From Bugulina stolonifera (Eukaryota > Bryozoa > Gymnolaemata > Cheilostomatida > Bugulidae): DNA of 64,000 nucleotides. The stretch's first letter is position 1. The number at the start of each line of letters is the position of its first letter. The notes beneath the pieces were generated by a model. It had not been told where the DNA came from, made no database searches, and saw nothing but the letters and a program-made list of their open reading frames with translations. Where the stretch lies: the NCBI GenBank assembly GCA_935421135.1, contig OW285192.1:2957501-3021500 (forward strand), given 5' to 3'. The translations under genes were made by a program, and so were the position numbers. Positions 9,846-20,489 of the stretch are shown here, one piece after another.

Positions 9846-12653
9846 CTAATCAGGAAGCACAAGAATATGGTTTTTGATGGCATTTTTGAAAGATTGCAAA
9901 GATTGACTCATCTTTATGTGGTTGGGGAGAACGTTAAACCTCCCGGCACCAAAACCGGCAATGGCAAATCTGAAATTCTCCCTGGAGAGTCTAAAACCTT
10001 GGCTCTTTGCTAAGCGCGTTTCACTAGTTAATTTCACAGGTAAAAGGTTATAATCGATGACTGGAATTAGGTGGTTAACGAGTTTATAAAAAGACAACAT
10101 ATATAGATATTCAAATCGAAAAGTTAATTTTGTAATGTTGAATGCTCGGCGGGTGCTTTTTTTAGAGTTGTTAATGTCTATAATTTTTAGACACCGGTTT
10201 TCAATTTTCAAAAACTCATTTTTAACGTAATCAGTTGTGGTGTATAACAGTGGGGCACAGTATTCTAAGTTAGCTCTTATAAGACCTACATACCATAGAG
10301 CAGCTAATTTGGGCGATAAAAACTTTCGATTGCGCTGGAAATTGGTAACTATTGGATAAAGCTTTTGTTTAATCTTGCTAGTGTGAGACTTGAAATTTAA
10401 CCGGCTGTCAAGAATAACACCAAGATATTTTATTTTAGAGGACTGTTTAAAAGTTTGATTGTCAAATTTTAGGTCAGGGGCTTGTATGTCACTAGTATTT
10501 GAAATAGTCATGACATCGGTTTTGGCACTGTTTAAAACCAGACAATTTTCACTGTACCAATCTGAAGCAAGTTTAATGCTTTTCTCCAATAATCCAGTAG
10601 AAATAGCTGGATTTTGACCACTAGTGACTAACAAACAGTCATCAGCAAATAAATAGCAATTGCCTAGCATCATCAAGTCATTAATGAACATTATGAAAAG
10701 CAGGGGTCCAAGTACAGACCCCTGTGGAACTCCGGTTGTCACTTTTTGGCAGCCTGAAATGTGTCCATTGACTTTCATAGCTTGCTCTCTACCCACAAGA
10801 TAATTTTGAATCAGACTAGAAGCATTTTGATGAAAATTAAATTTTACTGATAGTTTCTTCAAAATAATGTCATGGTTGACACAGTCAAAAGCTTTTCTAA
10901 TATCTAGTGCTGATAAAGTGACAAATTTCGACTCGGGTTTAGAAATCATGAACCGAATTTTATTTATAAGTTGCATTAAAATTTGATCTGTTGATGCACC
11001 GCTTCTGAAACCAAATTGTCGAGGAGCAATAAGTTGGTTGAAATCTAAATAATCACGGATCTGGTGGTTAACAATTTTCTCCATAACTTTGCTAAGAATT
11101 GGAAGTAGAGAAATTGGTCGGTAATTGTTCGGTAGTGATGATTTTCCGCTTTTATGGATAGGAATTACTAACGCCTTCTTCCAAACATTTGGAAATTTGT
11201 TGTATTTAAGGCTAATATTTATGACATGGGTTAAGGGATTGAGTATCAGAGGCTCCAAAATTTTATATATGAAAGCTGGAATTTGATTCAGTCCTCCTGT
11301 TTTCCGTGATTTCAATGAATTAAGATACTTTGATACCTCACTGTTTGAAATTTCTTGAAAATTGAATTTGTCAAAATTCAAAGGTATGGCTATTTTTGGT
11401 TCAGTCTCATAGCCACTTGATTTCATTGATTTAGCTTCCTTATTTAGTTTTGCACCGATACTGGAGAAGTACTTGTTCAATTTTTCTGCAATGTCAGAAC
11501 TGGCTGTAGATGTAGTACCCAAGTAATCAATTTCATGGATAACATTATTGCATTGAAGATTTTTACCTTGAAAGATCTTAATTTTCTGCCATTGATTTAA
11601 TGAATCATCATTCAAAACAGCATTCATAGCTTTTTTCTTGGCATCTCGAACAGCGTTATTAGCCTTATTACGAGCAATACGATAATTTTCCCAAGCTGTA
11701 GACGTTCTATCATAGCCACTATTGATAAAATCTAAAAATGTCTTCTTTTTTAATTTTAGAAGTTTGGATGCCTTTGGGCATTGCCAACAGAGGTTACTCT
11801 TTTGCTTCAGACGTTGTGTCTTAAAGGGTGCAAATTGATCCACTAGATTTTCCACTTTTGATTCTAAAATCGCTGCTGCTCTATTTACATCATTTACATA
11901 TTCTATGGAATGGAAATCGACGTATTTAGCAAAATCAAAAAATTCTTGGTCATTAAACTTTCTAAAGTCTCTTTTAGTAATATAAGAAAAGACTGGCTTA
12001 GGACGTTTACAACTAGCTTTGAGTTTAATTGCAAAATGGTCACTAATATCTGTTTTGATGATCTGGTGTTCATGCACTAGACTTGGAACGTTTGTAAAAA
12101 GCATATCAATTAAGGTACGCGAGCTTTTGAAGCACCGTGTGTACTCAGTGACAAGCTGGCTGTATTGATTTAGTCTCATGAGAGTTTCAAAGCTTTCTTT
12201 CAATGAAGAGTTACAAGACCAGTCCAGATTAAAATCACCAACCATAATTGTCGGTTTACTTAATATCCTAGCTTCAAGTAGCTTTTTAAAATTGCTTTTC
12301 AATTTGCTAGTAGCACAAGGTGGATTATAAACAAGCACCAAGCAAAATCTAGAATCGGCCATGACAATTTCAATGCCCAGAATTTCCGTCTCACCACATT
12401 TTTCAAAGTCAATCTTTACAAATTTTATATTTTGCCTTATGTATATAGCTAAACCACCCCCACGTGAAACCATTCCTCTATCCTTCCTAATCAAAACATA
12501 TCCTGGTAATTGGAAGAAATTATCAAAGTGTGAATTATTGAACCAGGTTTCAGAAAAACAAATGATGTCATTAATGGCTAATTCAGGAGAGATTCTAAAT
12601 TCGTCAAAATGTTTAGGCAATGATCTAATATTAAGATAAATAATACTTATCAT
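9846..12653 (-). CDS. LINE A ORF2: endonuclease-reverse transcriptase
   Basis: This 935-residue frame is uninterrupted. The N-terminal ~220 residues form an APE-type endonuclease: LNIRSL near residue 7, the catalytic ETW near 35, VGDFNLD near 140 and the DISDHFAI end motif near 200. The reverse transcriptase follows, with NYRPISLLP, the palm motif [24 protein letters not shown] and the catalytic YLFADD. The enzyme nicks target DNA and copies the element RNA at the nick. The first ATG lies just before LNIRSL. The frame is open back to about 12728 and so overlaps the end of ORF1, which would suit translation by reinitiation or a frameshift. All catalytic motifs I can see are present, so it may be active. 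Confidence 0.92.
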   Translation of the reverse strand: MISIIYLNIRSLPKHFDEFRISPELAINDIICFSETWFNNSHFDNFFQLPGYVLIRKDRGMVSRGGGLAIYIRQNIKFVKIDFEKCGETEILGIEIVMADSRFCLVLVYNPPCATSKLKSNFKKLLEARILSKPTIMVGDFNLDWSCNSSLKESFETLMRLNQYSQLVTEYTRCFKSSRTLIDMLFTNVPSLVHEHQIIKTDISDHFAIKLKASCKRPKPVFSYITKRDFRKFNDQEFFDFAKYVDFHSIEYVNDVNRAAAILESKVENLVDQFAPFKTQRLKQKSNLCWQCPKASKLLKLKKKTFLDFINSGYDRTSTAWENYRIARNKANNAVRDAKKKAMNAVLNDDSLNQWQKIKIFQGKNLQCNNVIHEIDYLGTTSTASSDIAEKLNKYFSSIGAKLNKEAKSMKSSGYETEPKIAIPLNFDKFNFQEISNSEVSKYLNSLKSRKTGGLNQIPAFIYKILEPLILNPLTHVINISLKYNKFPNVWKKALVIPIHKSGKSSLPNNYRPISLLPILSKVMEKIVNHQIRDYLDFNQLIAPRQFGFRSGASTDQILMQLINKIRFMISKPESKFVTLSALDIRKAFDCVNHDIILKKLSVKFNFHQNASSLIQNYLVGREQAMKVNGHISGCQKVTTGVPQGSVLGPLLFIMFINDLMMLGNCYLFADDCLLVTSGQNPAISTGLLEKSIKLASDWYSENCLVLNSAKTDVMTISNTSDIQAPDLKFDNQTFKQSSKIKYLGVILDSRLNFKSHTSKIKQKLYPIVTNFQRNRKFLSPKLAALWYVGLIRANLEYCAPLLYTTTDYVKNEFLKIENRCLKIIDINNSKKSTRRAFNITKLTFRFEYLYMLSFYKLVNHLIPVIDYNLLPVKLTSETRLAKSQGFRLSRENFRFAIAGFGAGRFNVLPNHIKMSQSLQSFKNAIKNHILVLPD

Positions 12654-12702
12654 TATAATGATGGGAGTATTAGAATATTGGGATCTGTTGCATGTGAATG
12701 CA

Positions 12703-13497
12703 TTACGTTGTAGTGTTAGACGCGCTGTTTAGCCTACGGCTTGATCTGAGTATAGGTGGCTGTTGTTGATGGATTACTGACATTTGCGCTTCTTGTAGAT
12801 GCTCCAGGTCTGCTATATTACTGATCAGGATACGCTCAGCTTTCTCATTGTGTCGTACATATATATTCAGATCTTGTGTCCAAAGAAATTTATATCCCAA
12901 ATCTTTCACTCTATCCTTGGTTTTATAATACAAGTCCAACTGGGGTTTAGAGAGGTGTTCATGAATGTAAATTTTACCGTTGGTTCCAAGTCCCAGCTGC
13001 TGGTGTGTTACTCCCTTCTTTGTTCGAGTTGAGTAGAGCAATTTTTTCATACTGCGTCTAGTAAACTTCACATATAGTCGTGGTATTGTCTTTCCCTGTT
13101 TCTCCTTCTTCAGTGGGAGACGATAGGCAGTATTTATATCTGATGATGTCAATTCTATACCCATTTCGTTGGCTATACTCACCACAATGTCTTCAGCGTT
13201 CTCCATCTCCGTCACCGGCACATTATGGATCTCCAGACTGTCTCCTCTATTGTACTTTTCCATTGCGTCCAGTCGATGTTTTAGCTCTCCATTCTCACCT
13301 TCCAGCTGCTGAACTCTAGCCTCCAATTCCCGAACAGTTTTCAGTAGTTTATTCTCCAGGCCATAACACATTGAATCCAACTTGGTCTTGATCTCAGTTT
13401 TAGTAGCATCCAGTTTGTCGATGAGCTCTAATTTTGCTGACTCTAACCATTTATCCATGGCTTGCTTCATCTCTTTAGACAACCCCATAACTGACAT
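12703..13497 (-). CDS. LINE A ORF1: coiled-coil nucleic-acid-binding protein
   Basis: This 264-residue frame sits 49 bp upstream of ORF2. Residues ~15-95 have the heptad pattern of a coiled coil (TVRELEARVQQLEGENGEL). A compact domain follows from about LEIHNVP (~95) to ~225, with TIPRLYVKFTRRS and GKIYIHEHLS. This layout matches the ORF1 proteins of CR1/L2-like LINEs that carry a baculovirus FP-like C-terminal domain. These proteins bind element RNA and are thought to act as chaperones. I infer the same role here. There are no zinc knuckles. Confidence 0.8.
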   Translation of the reverse strand: MSVMGLSKEMKQAMDKWLESAKLELIDKLDATKTEIKTKLDSMCYGLENKLLKTVRELEARVQQLEGENGELKHRLDAMEKYNRGDSLEIHNVPVTEMENAEDIVVSIANEMGIELTSSDINTAYRLPLKKEKQGKTIPRLYVKFTRRSMKKLLYSTRTKKGVTHQQLGLGTNGKIYIHEHLSKPQLDLYYKTKDRVKDLGYKFLWTQDLNIYVRHNEKAERILISNIADLEHLQEAQMSVIHQQQPPILRSSRRLNSASNTTT

Positions 13498-13547
13498 GTA
13501 TGAGCTCAGTAATAGTAGTAACGTTGATGGCTGATGGCTGTCGTACT

Positions 13548-13820
13548 GGCGAAGTTGTAGATTAAGTTTATGATTCTATTTAATATCCAGGTGTACTGTC
13601 TAAATTTCCAGCATTCAGAGGACAATACCTCCAAATATAATTCTGGTGTAGCAAATTAAAATCACTGTTTGTGTAAGCTGTGAATTAAATTTATATGTTT
13701 CTAATTAATATCCATGTGTACTGTCTAAATTTCCAGCGTTCAGAGGACAATATATCCAACATACAAGTGTATATATCCAATATATCTGGTGTATATAAAA
13801 AATCTATGATTGTGTAAGCT
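13548..13820 (-). promoter_or_regulatory. duplicated 5' UTR monomers of LINE A
   Basis: Two ~135-bp copies share GTGTACTGTCTAAATTTCCA and a following CAGAGGACAAT, in the element's 5' leader upstream of ORF1. Tandem 5' UTR monomers act as internal promoters in some other LINE families; that role here is inference. Confidence 0.5.
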
Positions 13821-13885
13821 GTAAACAGTTGTACTACTAGGCTATGATGAAGATATTGAGAGCACAGCTATGGCACAACCTCACT

Positions 13886-14240
13886 CTCTGACAAACAATT
13901 AATAAAATTAATAAAATATTTCAGGTGATTGTTGACAGCCATATTGTTTATTTATCTTCTTCAGCCAAAGAAGCCAGTAGGCATGTCAGTTCTCTACCCT
14001 TGGACTCTATGGAGGAATTGCAAATGCAGAAACAATTCTATAATGGAGCCGGCTCTTCTAACATAACTTCACCTCTGGTAGTTGATCCACCCCCCTTCTC
14101 ATCCCACTAGTGCTATTCAGCAGATGGAAGACATGTAAGTTACTCACACTACCTTATTATGCTGTGTTCTTACTTGAATATGTTGGATAGGAGGTCCAGC
14201 TGTACTTCTCTTACATGTTGTACTCTATACCAGTGGTTCC
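13886..14240 (+). repeat. module 1, right part with exon-like block (copy 1)
   Basis: After the LINE, the module resumes with TTTCAGGTGATTGTTGACAG. An exon-like block of about 180 bp follows an acceptor-like CTTCTTCAG (~13965) and ends at GAAGACAT|GTAAGT (~14135). Its open frame reads SLPLDSMEELQMQKQFYNGA and then SSNITSPLVVDPPP before a TAG. The later copies show that about 30 bp have been lost near its 3' end. I do not recognise the peptide. Confidence 0.6.
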
Positions 14241-14564
14241 CAAATGGGCCTGATCAGGACCCTAGCTAATTTCATCTGGCCCTCCACTTGTTGTGTAACA
14301 ATTCTAAACTTCATATAAATTCCTATAATTATAAGTTAAAGTTTGTTTGTTTGTTTGAGGGTGTGTAAGTCTATGGTTTGTCAATACTTTATTCCAAAGC
14401 AAGATCGTTTTCCCTTGTCACACTAACTACTTCTCTTGTACAATTGATTATGTTGAGGAGCAGATCTACTTGTAACAAATGTTTTTTTGAAAAACTGTAG
14501 ATCTGTTGCCTGCATTCATGTCACATTTTATGCAAGTTGTTGAAACATTTTATGCTTGTTGTCG

Positions 14565-14955
14565 TCTTGGACACCCCTAGCCTCAGTTCTAAACCCACCA
14601 ACCAAACTAAATAGGAATTTTCGATGGAACTACTGTTGAACCAAGGATAAAGTAGGTTAACAATGGTTAGTAGTCACCCATAGTAACCAATAATTAATAA
14701 AATATTTCAGGTGATTGTTGACAGCCATATTGTTTATTAATCTTCTTCAGCCGAAGAGGCCACCATATCATTCCTCTACCCTTGGAATCTATGGAGGAGT
14801 GCTAATCCAAATGCAGAAACAATTCTATAATGGAGCCGGCTCTCCGAACATAACGCCACCTTTGGTGGCTGATCAACTCCTCCCCCCCCCCCCCATCTCA
14901 TAACAACTTGCTGGCCAAGTATTCCACCAGTGCTATTCAGCACATGGAAGACAGG
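14565..14955 (+). repeat. module 2: leader plus exon-like block (copy 2)
   Basis: The leader (14565-14700) and the exon-like block (about 14749-14955) are contiguous here, so this is the uninterrupted reference copy. The block encodes IQMQKQFYNGAGSPNITPPL, then a poly-C tract that reads as prolines, then in a shifted frame NNLLAKYSTSAIQHMED before the donor GACAG|GTAAGT. Whether one frame is continuous depends on the exact C count. Confidence 0.65.
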
Positions 14956-15039
14956 TAAGTCATTCACTCTACCTTATGCTGTGTGTTTTTACTTCATTAG
15001 TTTAATACGGATGGGCTGGGCGCTCTACTTGACTTGGGT

Positions 15040-15612
15040 GTTATACTGTATGCATACACTAATGCGCTATGCTACTTTTGCATGTTATACTGTGCGCATG
15101 TACTAATGTGCTATACTACTCTTGCATATTATACTATACACATACGCTAATGCGCTATGCTACTCTAGTCTGTTATACTGTATACATACACTAATGCGCT
15201 ATGCTCTCTTGCATGCTATACTGTACGCATATGCTAATGTGCTACGCTACCCTTGCATGTTATACTGTACACATATGCGAATGCGCTATGCTACTCTTGT
15301 CTGTTATACTGTACACATATGCTAATGCGCTGTGCTACCCTTGCAGGTTATACTGTACACATACGCTAATGCGCTATGCTTTCTTGTCTGTTATACTGTA
15401 TACATACACCAATGCGCTATACTCTCTTGCATGTTATACTGTATACATATGCTAATGCGCTATGCTACCCGTGCAGGTTCTACTGTGCACATATATGCTA
15501 ATGTGCTATGCTACTCGTGCATGTTATACTGTATACATACACTAATGCGCTATGCTACTCTTGTCTGTTATACTGTACACATATGCTAATGCGCTATGCT
15601 ACCCTTGCCTAG
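15040..15612 (+). repeat. minisatellite, ~42-44-bp unit
   Basis: About 13 units of GTTATACTGTACACATATGC plus TAATGCGCTATGCTACTCTT are present. Several overlapping open frames exist only because the unit lacks stops. It forms the tail of module 2. Confidence 0.92.
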
Positions 15613-15628
15613 CCAGCCAGCCTTGCCT

Positions 15629-15861
15629 AGCCATATTGTTTATTTATCTTCTTCAGCCAAAGAGGCCAACATATCATTCCTCTACCCTTGGAATCTATGG
15701 AGGAGTGCTGATTCAAATGCAAAAACAATTATATAATGGAGCCGGCTCTCCGAACATAACGTCACCTTTGGTGGCTGATCAACTCCCCCTCCCCCCCCCC
15801 CATCTCATAACAACTTGCTGGCTAAGTATTCCACCAGTGCTATTCAGCACATGGAAGACAG
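15629..15861 (+). repeat. exon-like block, copy 3
   Basis: Acceptor-like CTTCTTCAG (about 15654) and donor GACAG|GTAAGT (about 15862) bracket a block that is open in one frame throughout, including IQMQKQLYNGAGSPNITSPL. With one base left over at the donor, that frame can join the exon-like segment at 16818 (GAT = Asp). Confidence 0.6.
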
Positions 15862-15898
15862 GTAAGTTATTCACTCTACCTTATGCTGTGTGTTTTTA

Positions 15899-16167
15899 GG
15901 TGTCTTCGCGACTCAAGCTTCAGACCCAGGCCGATTGACGAAAATATTTTCCGGCACACATCTGTCACAGGGTCGCGAACACTCCGGCCTGGGCCAAAAG
16001 CAAAATCCTCGTTTTCATGCGAAGAAATCAGGTGTGCCGATGAGCTAGGGATGGTTTCGTCCGGCCAAGCAAAATCCCAGGCCAATAGCCCTTCTGGCCT
16101 TGGTCGGACGGCCATCTTTTAATTTTTATTTGCGACCTAGGTCCGTCCAAGAGGTCGCGAAGACACC
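15899..16167. mobile_element. MITE with GGTGTCTTCGCGAC inverted ends
   Basis: The 269-bp element starts GGTGTCTTCGCGACT and ends AGGTCGCGAAGACACC, giving 14-15-bp inverted repeats with one mismatch. It is flanked by a TTTTA direct repeat. Module 2 carries the matching empty site (GTGTGTTTTTACTTC near 14987), which fixes both ends. It is GC-richer than its surroundings and non-coding. A diverged relative lies at 36045-36270. Confidence 0.88.
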
Positions 16168-16204
16168 TTTTACTTCAATTAATTTAATACGGATAGGGCT
16201 GGGT

Positions 16205-16765
16205 GCTCCACTTGGCTTGGGTGTTATACTGTATGCATACACTAATGCGCTATGCTACTTTTGCATGTTATACTGTGCGCAGGTACCAATGTGCTATTAC
16301 TACTCTTGCATATTATACTGTGCGCATGTACTAATGTGCTATGCTACTCTTGCATATTATACTGTACGCATGCACTAATGTGCATTACTATACACATACG
16401 CTAATGCACTATGCTACTCTTGTCTGTTATACTGTATACATACACTAATGCGCTATGCTCTCTTGCATGCTATACTGTACGCATATGCTAATACGCTATG
16501 CTACTCGTGCATGTTATACTGTACGCATGCACTAATGCGCTATGCTACTCTTGCAGGTTATGCTGTACGCATGCACTAATGTGCTATGCTACTCTTGCAG
16601 GTTATGCTGTACGCATGCACTAATGTGCTATGCTACTCTTGCATGTTATACTGTACACATATGCTAATGCGCTGTGCTACTCTTGCATGTTATACTGTAC
16701 ACATATGCTAATGCGCTATGCTACTCTTGCATGTTATGCTGTACACGTACATTAGCTACTCTTTA
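16205..16765 (+). repeat. minisatellite, ~42-44-bp unit, second array
   Basis: This is the same unit family as 15040-15612. It follows copy 3 of the exon-like block after the same spacer (AATTTAATACGGATAGGGCT), so it is the tail of module 3. Confidence 0.92.
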
Positions 16766-16817
16766 TTAGCTGAATGCTTAACACTTGCATCAACCTGAGT
16801 ACATTTGCCTCCTGCAG

Positions 16818-16897
16818 ATAAAGTTGGTAAAGGTATCCAGAGAGGTGGCACTATACCTAAGCCTCCTCACGCTCAGCCTAACCACCATGTTACCTAG
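16818..16897 (+). CDS. possible terminal exon of an unrecognised gene
   Basis: A good acceptor (TTTGCCTCCTGCAG, ending 16817) precedes an open frame reading KVGKGIQRGGTIPKPPHAQP and then NHHVT and TAG at 16895-16897. The frame joins copy 3 of the upstream exon-like block in phase. The peptide has no domain I know. It could be the last exon of a real gene whose penultimate exon has been amplified, or part of the repeat. Confidence 0.35.
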
Positions 16898-17156
16898 TGA
16901 TGAGGAACACATACTGACATTGACAGGAGACTAATAAACCTTAATAGTACCACCAATTACATTCTTAGTGAGTTGTGACAATATTGTCGTTATACAGGTC
17001 CTAAGGTCGATAGTTGACTAACTGGATGTAAATGAGTAATTAGTTTAGTTTGTCCTACTTAGAGGGCCGTCCCTTTTTATATTAGACCATCAGTCTCTCA
17101 GACCTTGTGGCCGGGACATCTATACATTTATATTATTTGTGGTTCTTCAGACTATT

Positions 17157-17752
17157 CTAGGACCTACATGTAGCACCTAGGCGATACCTGTAGCACCTAG
17201 GACATACATGTAGCACCTAGGCCATACGTGTAGCACCTAGGACCTATAATATGTAGCACCTAGGGCATACATGTAGCACCTAAGGCATGCATGTAGCACC
17301 TAGGACATACATGTAGCACCTAGGAGATACATGTAGCACCTAGGGCATACATGTAGCACCTAAGCCATGCATGTAGCACCTAGGACATACATGTAGCACC
17401 TAGGAGATACATGTAGCACCTAAGACATACATGTAGCACCTAGGCCATACATGTAGCACCTAGGACATACATGTAGCACCTCGGACATACGTGTAGCACC
17501 TAGGACATACGTGTAGCACCTAGGCCATACATGTAGCACCTAGGCCATACATGTAGCACCTAGGCCATACATGTAGCACCTAGGACATACATGTAGCACC
17601 TAGGCCATACATGTAGCACCTAGGACATACATGTAGCACCTAGGCCATACATGTAGCACCTAGGCCATACATGTAGCAACTAGGCCATACATGTAGCACC
17701 TAGGCCATACATGTAGCACCTAAGCCATACATGTAGCACCTAGGCCATACAT
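17157..17752 (+). repeat. minisatellite, 20-bp unit
   Basis: About 30 near-identical copies of CATACATGTAGCACCTAGGC are present, with small variation at two positions. Confidence 0.95.
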
Positions 17753-17895
17753 GTGTATGAATGATACAGGCTGATGTAGATAATTAGACAAGATAACGGT
17801 TAGACTTGTAATTGGTCTCCTGATTCTGTCAACAGATAAGCATTGCTAGGTTGTAGAAATCTCATATAATGACTTGGTAGGCCTATTCTTCTTAT

Positions 17896-18440
17896 TGTGT
17901 CGTTGGTCTCCCCTAGCCTTAGTTCCAAGCTCACCAATTACAGGACTAGGAATTTTGTGGTGACAGATCGTTGAACCTAGGCTAAGACCTGTTAGCAGTG
18001 TTTAGTAACTATCCATAGTAACCAATAATTGATAGAATACAATTGGAGGCATTTTGCTGCACAAAATACGTAACAGGAGTATTTACTTACATATTGTATG
18101 TATTTGCTTTGTACTGTAAGGGAGTTGTCTTCTCTTTATATCATAGTTGTCCGCTCTTACCCCAAACCCCAACCATAACATTAGATGTGTCCTAGCACAT
18201 GGTTAGTAAACTGTTAATTCCTAATATTTATGTTGGTTGTTGGCAGTCTTATTTGTTTATTTAAAGAGGCCAACATATCATTCCTCTACCCTGAGGAGGA
18301 AAGATGCAAATGCAGAAACAATTCTATAATGGAGCCGGCTCTCCCAACATAACACCACCTTTGGTGGTTGATGCACGCTCCACCTCATAACAACTTGCAG
18401 GCCAAGTATTCTGCTAGCATTATTCAACAAAAGAAAACAG
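17896..18440 (+). repeat. module 4: leader plus exon-like block (copy 4)
   Basis: The leader is the most diverged (CTCCCCTAGCCTTAGTTCC). The exon-like block (about 18262-18440) keeps CAGAAACAATTCTATAATGG and the donor AACAG|GTAAGT but has frame-breaking indels and an in-frame stop. It has decayed relative to copies 1-3. Confidence 0.6.
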
Positions 18441-18514
18441 GTAAGTTACTGGCTCTGCCTTATGCTGGGCCTTTTAACTTTAATCTGTAGAATAGGTGGT
18501 CTAGCTATACTTAT

Positions 18515-19945
18515 CTCAGATGTTATACTGTATATCTACGTGTATACCACAAGGGTGCTATACTTATCTCAGGTGTTATACTGTATATCTACGTGTATAC
18601 ACAAGGGTGCTATACTTCTCTCGGATGTTATACTGTATATCTACGTGTATACACAAGGGTGCTATACTTCTCTCGGATGTTATACTGTATATCTACGTGT
18701 ATACACAAGGGTGCTATACTTATCTCGGATGTTATACTGTATATCTACGTGTATACACAAGGGTGCTATACTTATCTCAGGTGTTATACTGTATATCTAC
18801 GTGTATACACAAGGGTGCTATACTTATCTCAGATGTTATACTGAATATCTACGTGTATACACAAGGGTGCTATACTTATCTCAGGCGTTATACTGTATAT
18901 CTACGTGTATACACAAGGGTGCTATACTTATCTCAGATGTTATACTGTATATCTACGTGTATACCACAAGGGTGCTATACTTATCTCAGGTGTTATACTG
19001 GATATCTACGTGTATACCACAAGGGTGCTATACTTATCTCAGGTGTTATACTGTATATCTACGTGTATACACAAGGGTGCTATACTTATCTCAGGTGTTA
19101 TACTGTATATCTACGTGTATACCACAAGGGTGCTATACTTATCTCAGATGTTATACTGTATATCTACATGTATACACAAGGGTGCTATACTTATCTCAGG
19201 TGTTATACTGTATATCTACGTGTATACCACAAGGGTGCTATACTTATCTCAGATGTTATACTGTATATCTACATGTATACACAAGGGTGCTATACTTATC
19301 TCAGATGTTATACTGTATATCTACGTGTATACACAAGGGTGCTATACTTATCTTAGATGTTATACTGTATATCTACGTGTATACACAAGGGTGCTATACT
19401 TATCTTAGATGTTATACTGTATATCTACGTGTATACACAAGGGTGCTATACTTATCTCAGAGGTTATACTGTATATCTACGTGTATACACAAGGGTGCTA
19501 TACTTATCTCAGAGGTTATACTGTATATCTACGTGTATACACAAGGGTGCTATACTTATCTCGGATGTTATACTGTATATCTACGTGTATACACCAGGGT
19601 GCTATACTTATCTTAGATGTTATACTGTATATCTACGTGTATACACAAGGGTGCTATACTTATCTCAGATGTTATACTGTATATCTACGTGTATACACAA
19701 TGGTGCTATACTTATCTCAGAGGTTATACTGTATATCTACGTGTATACACAAGGGTGCTATACTTCTCTCAGATGTTATACTGTATATCTACGTGTATAC
19801 ACAAGGGTGCTATACTTATCTCAGATGTTATACTGTATATCTACGTGTATACACAAGTATGCTATACTTATCTCAGATGCTATACTGTATATCTACGTGT
19901 ATACACAAGGGTGCTATACTTCTCTTAGATGCTATACTGCTATAG
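18515..19945 (+). repeat. minisatellite, 52-bp unit
   Basis: About 27 copies of GTTATACTGTATATCTACGT plus the rest of a 52-bp unit are present. Because 52 is not a multiple of three and the unit lacks stops in this orientation, all three + frames stay open (up to 384 codons). These are not genes. The first 10 bp match the unit of the 44-bp arrays, so the two families are related. Confidence 0.95.
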
Positions 19946-20489
19946 TATGCGCTTTGTATATAAATTATACTTGAATTTATTGAATAGGGGTAGGTGCTAT
20001 TTAACTCTATATCTGCTCGTTGTCATGAACATATTATATATACTGTCATGGGAGTGTCCAATATGTATGGCATTTGTTCTTCCCTTGGTTACAATCCTTA
20101 AATCATCTCTAGTACAACTTTAGCATTATGGCTATTGCATCGTGGGGTCTTAGAGATTGCCCCCATTGCATTCGATCTCTCTAAGCTTTGATCTTCTGAT
20201 ACTAAATTGGTAGGACAAACAGATCTGCGAGATTTCAAGATTGCTAGACGGAAAAAACCATCAGTGCTGTGAGTGCGACATGAAAACTGTTACATCACAG
20301 CAGAATATATTGAAACAGACAGGCTATCTTACCATAAGTGTTACCATCAGATTACTGGAGAAAAGACAGGACAATCAATACAACTCATCATAACACATTC
20401 ATAGTATATACAATTATATATTGTATTATATAATTTATATCATATCATTTTTTCACACTACTATCTAGCCACTTCACTGTTATATTGAC

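Larger units (their letters stand above)
9513..13885 (-). mobile_element. full-length CR1/L2-like non-LTR retrotransposon (LINE A)
   Basis: Reading right to left, the element has a 5' UTR with a tandem duplication, ORF1, ORF2 and a 3' UTR ending in an A-rich AATAAAAAAATGG tail near 9515. Both main frames are open. Its ends are set by comparison with the empty homologous site in the second module (about 14690-14710): the module sequence stops at about 9512 and resumes at about 13886, with a short AATTAATAAA repetition at the right junction that may be the target duplication. Having both frames intact suggests a recent insertion. Confidence 0.85.

Noticed and set aside
18462..19974. Open frames of up to 384 codons
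   Set aside because: All three frames are open because the 52-bp repeat unit has no stop in that orientation. No protein features or splice context.
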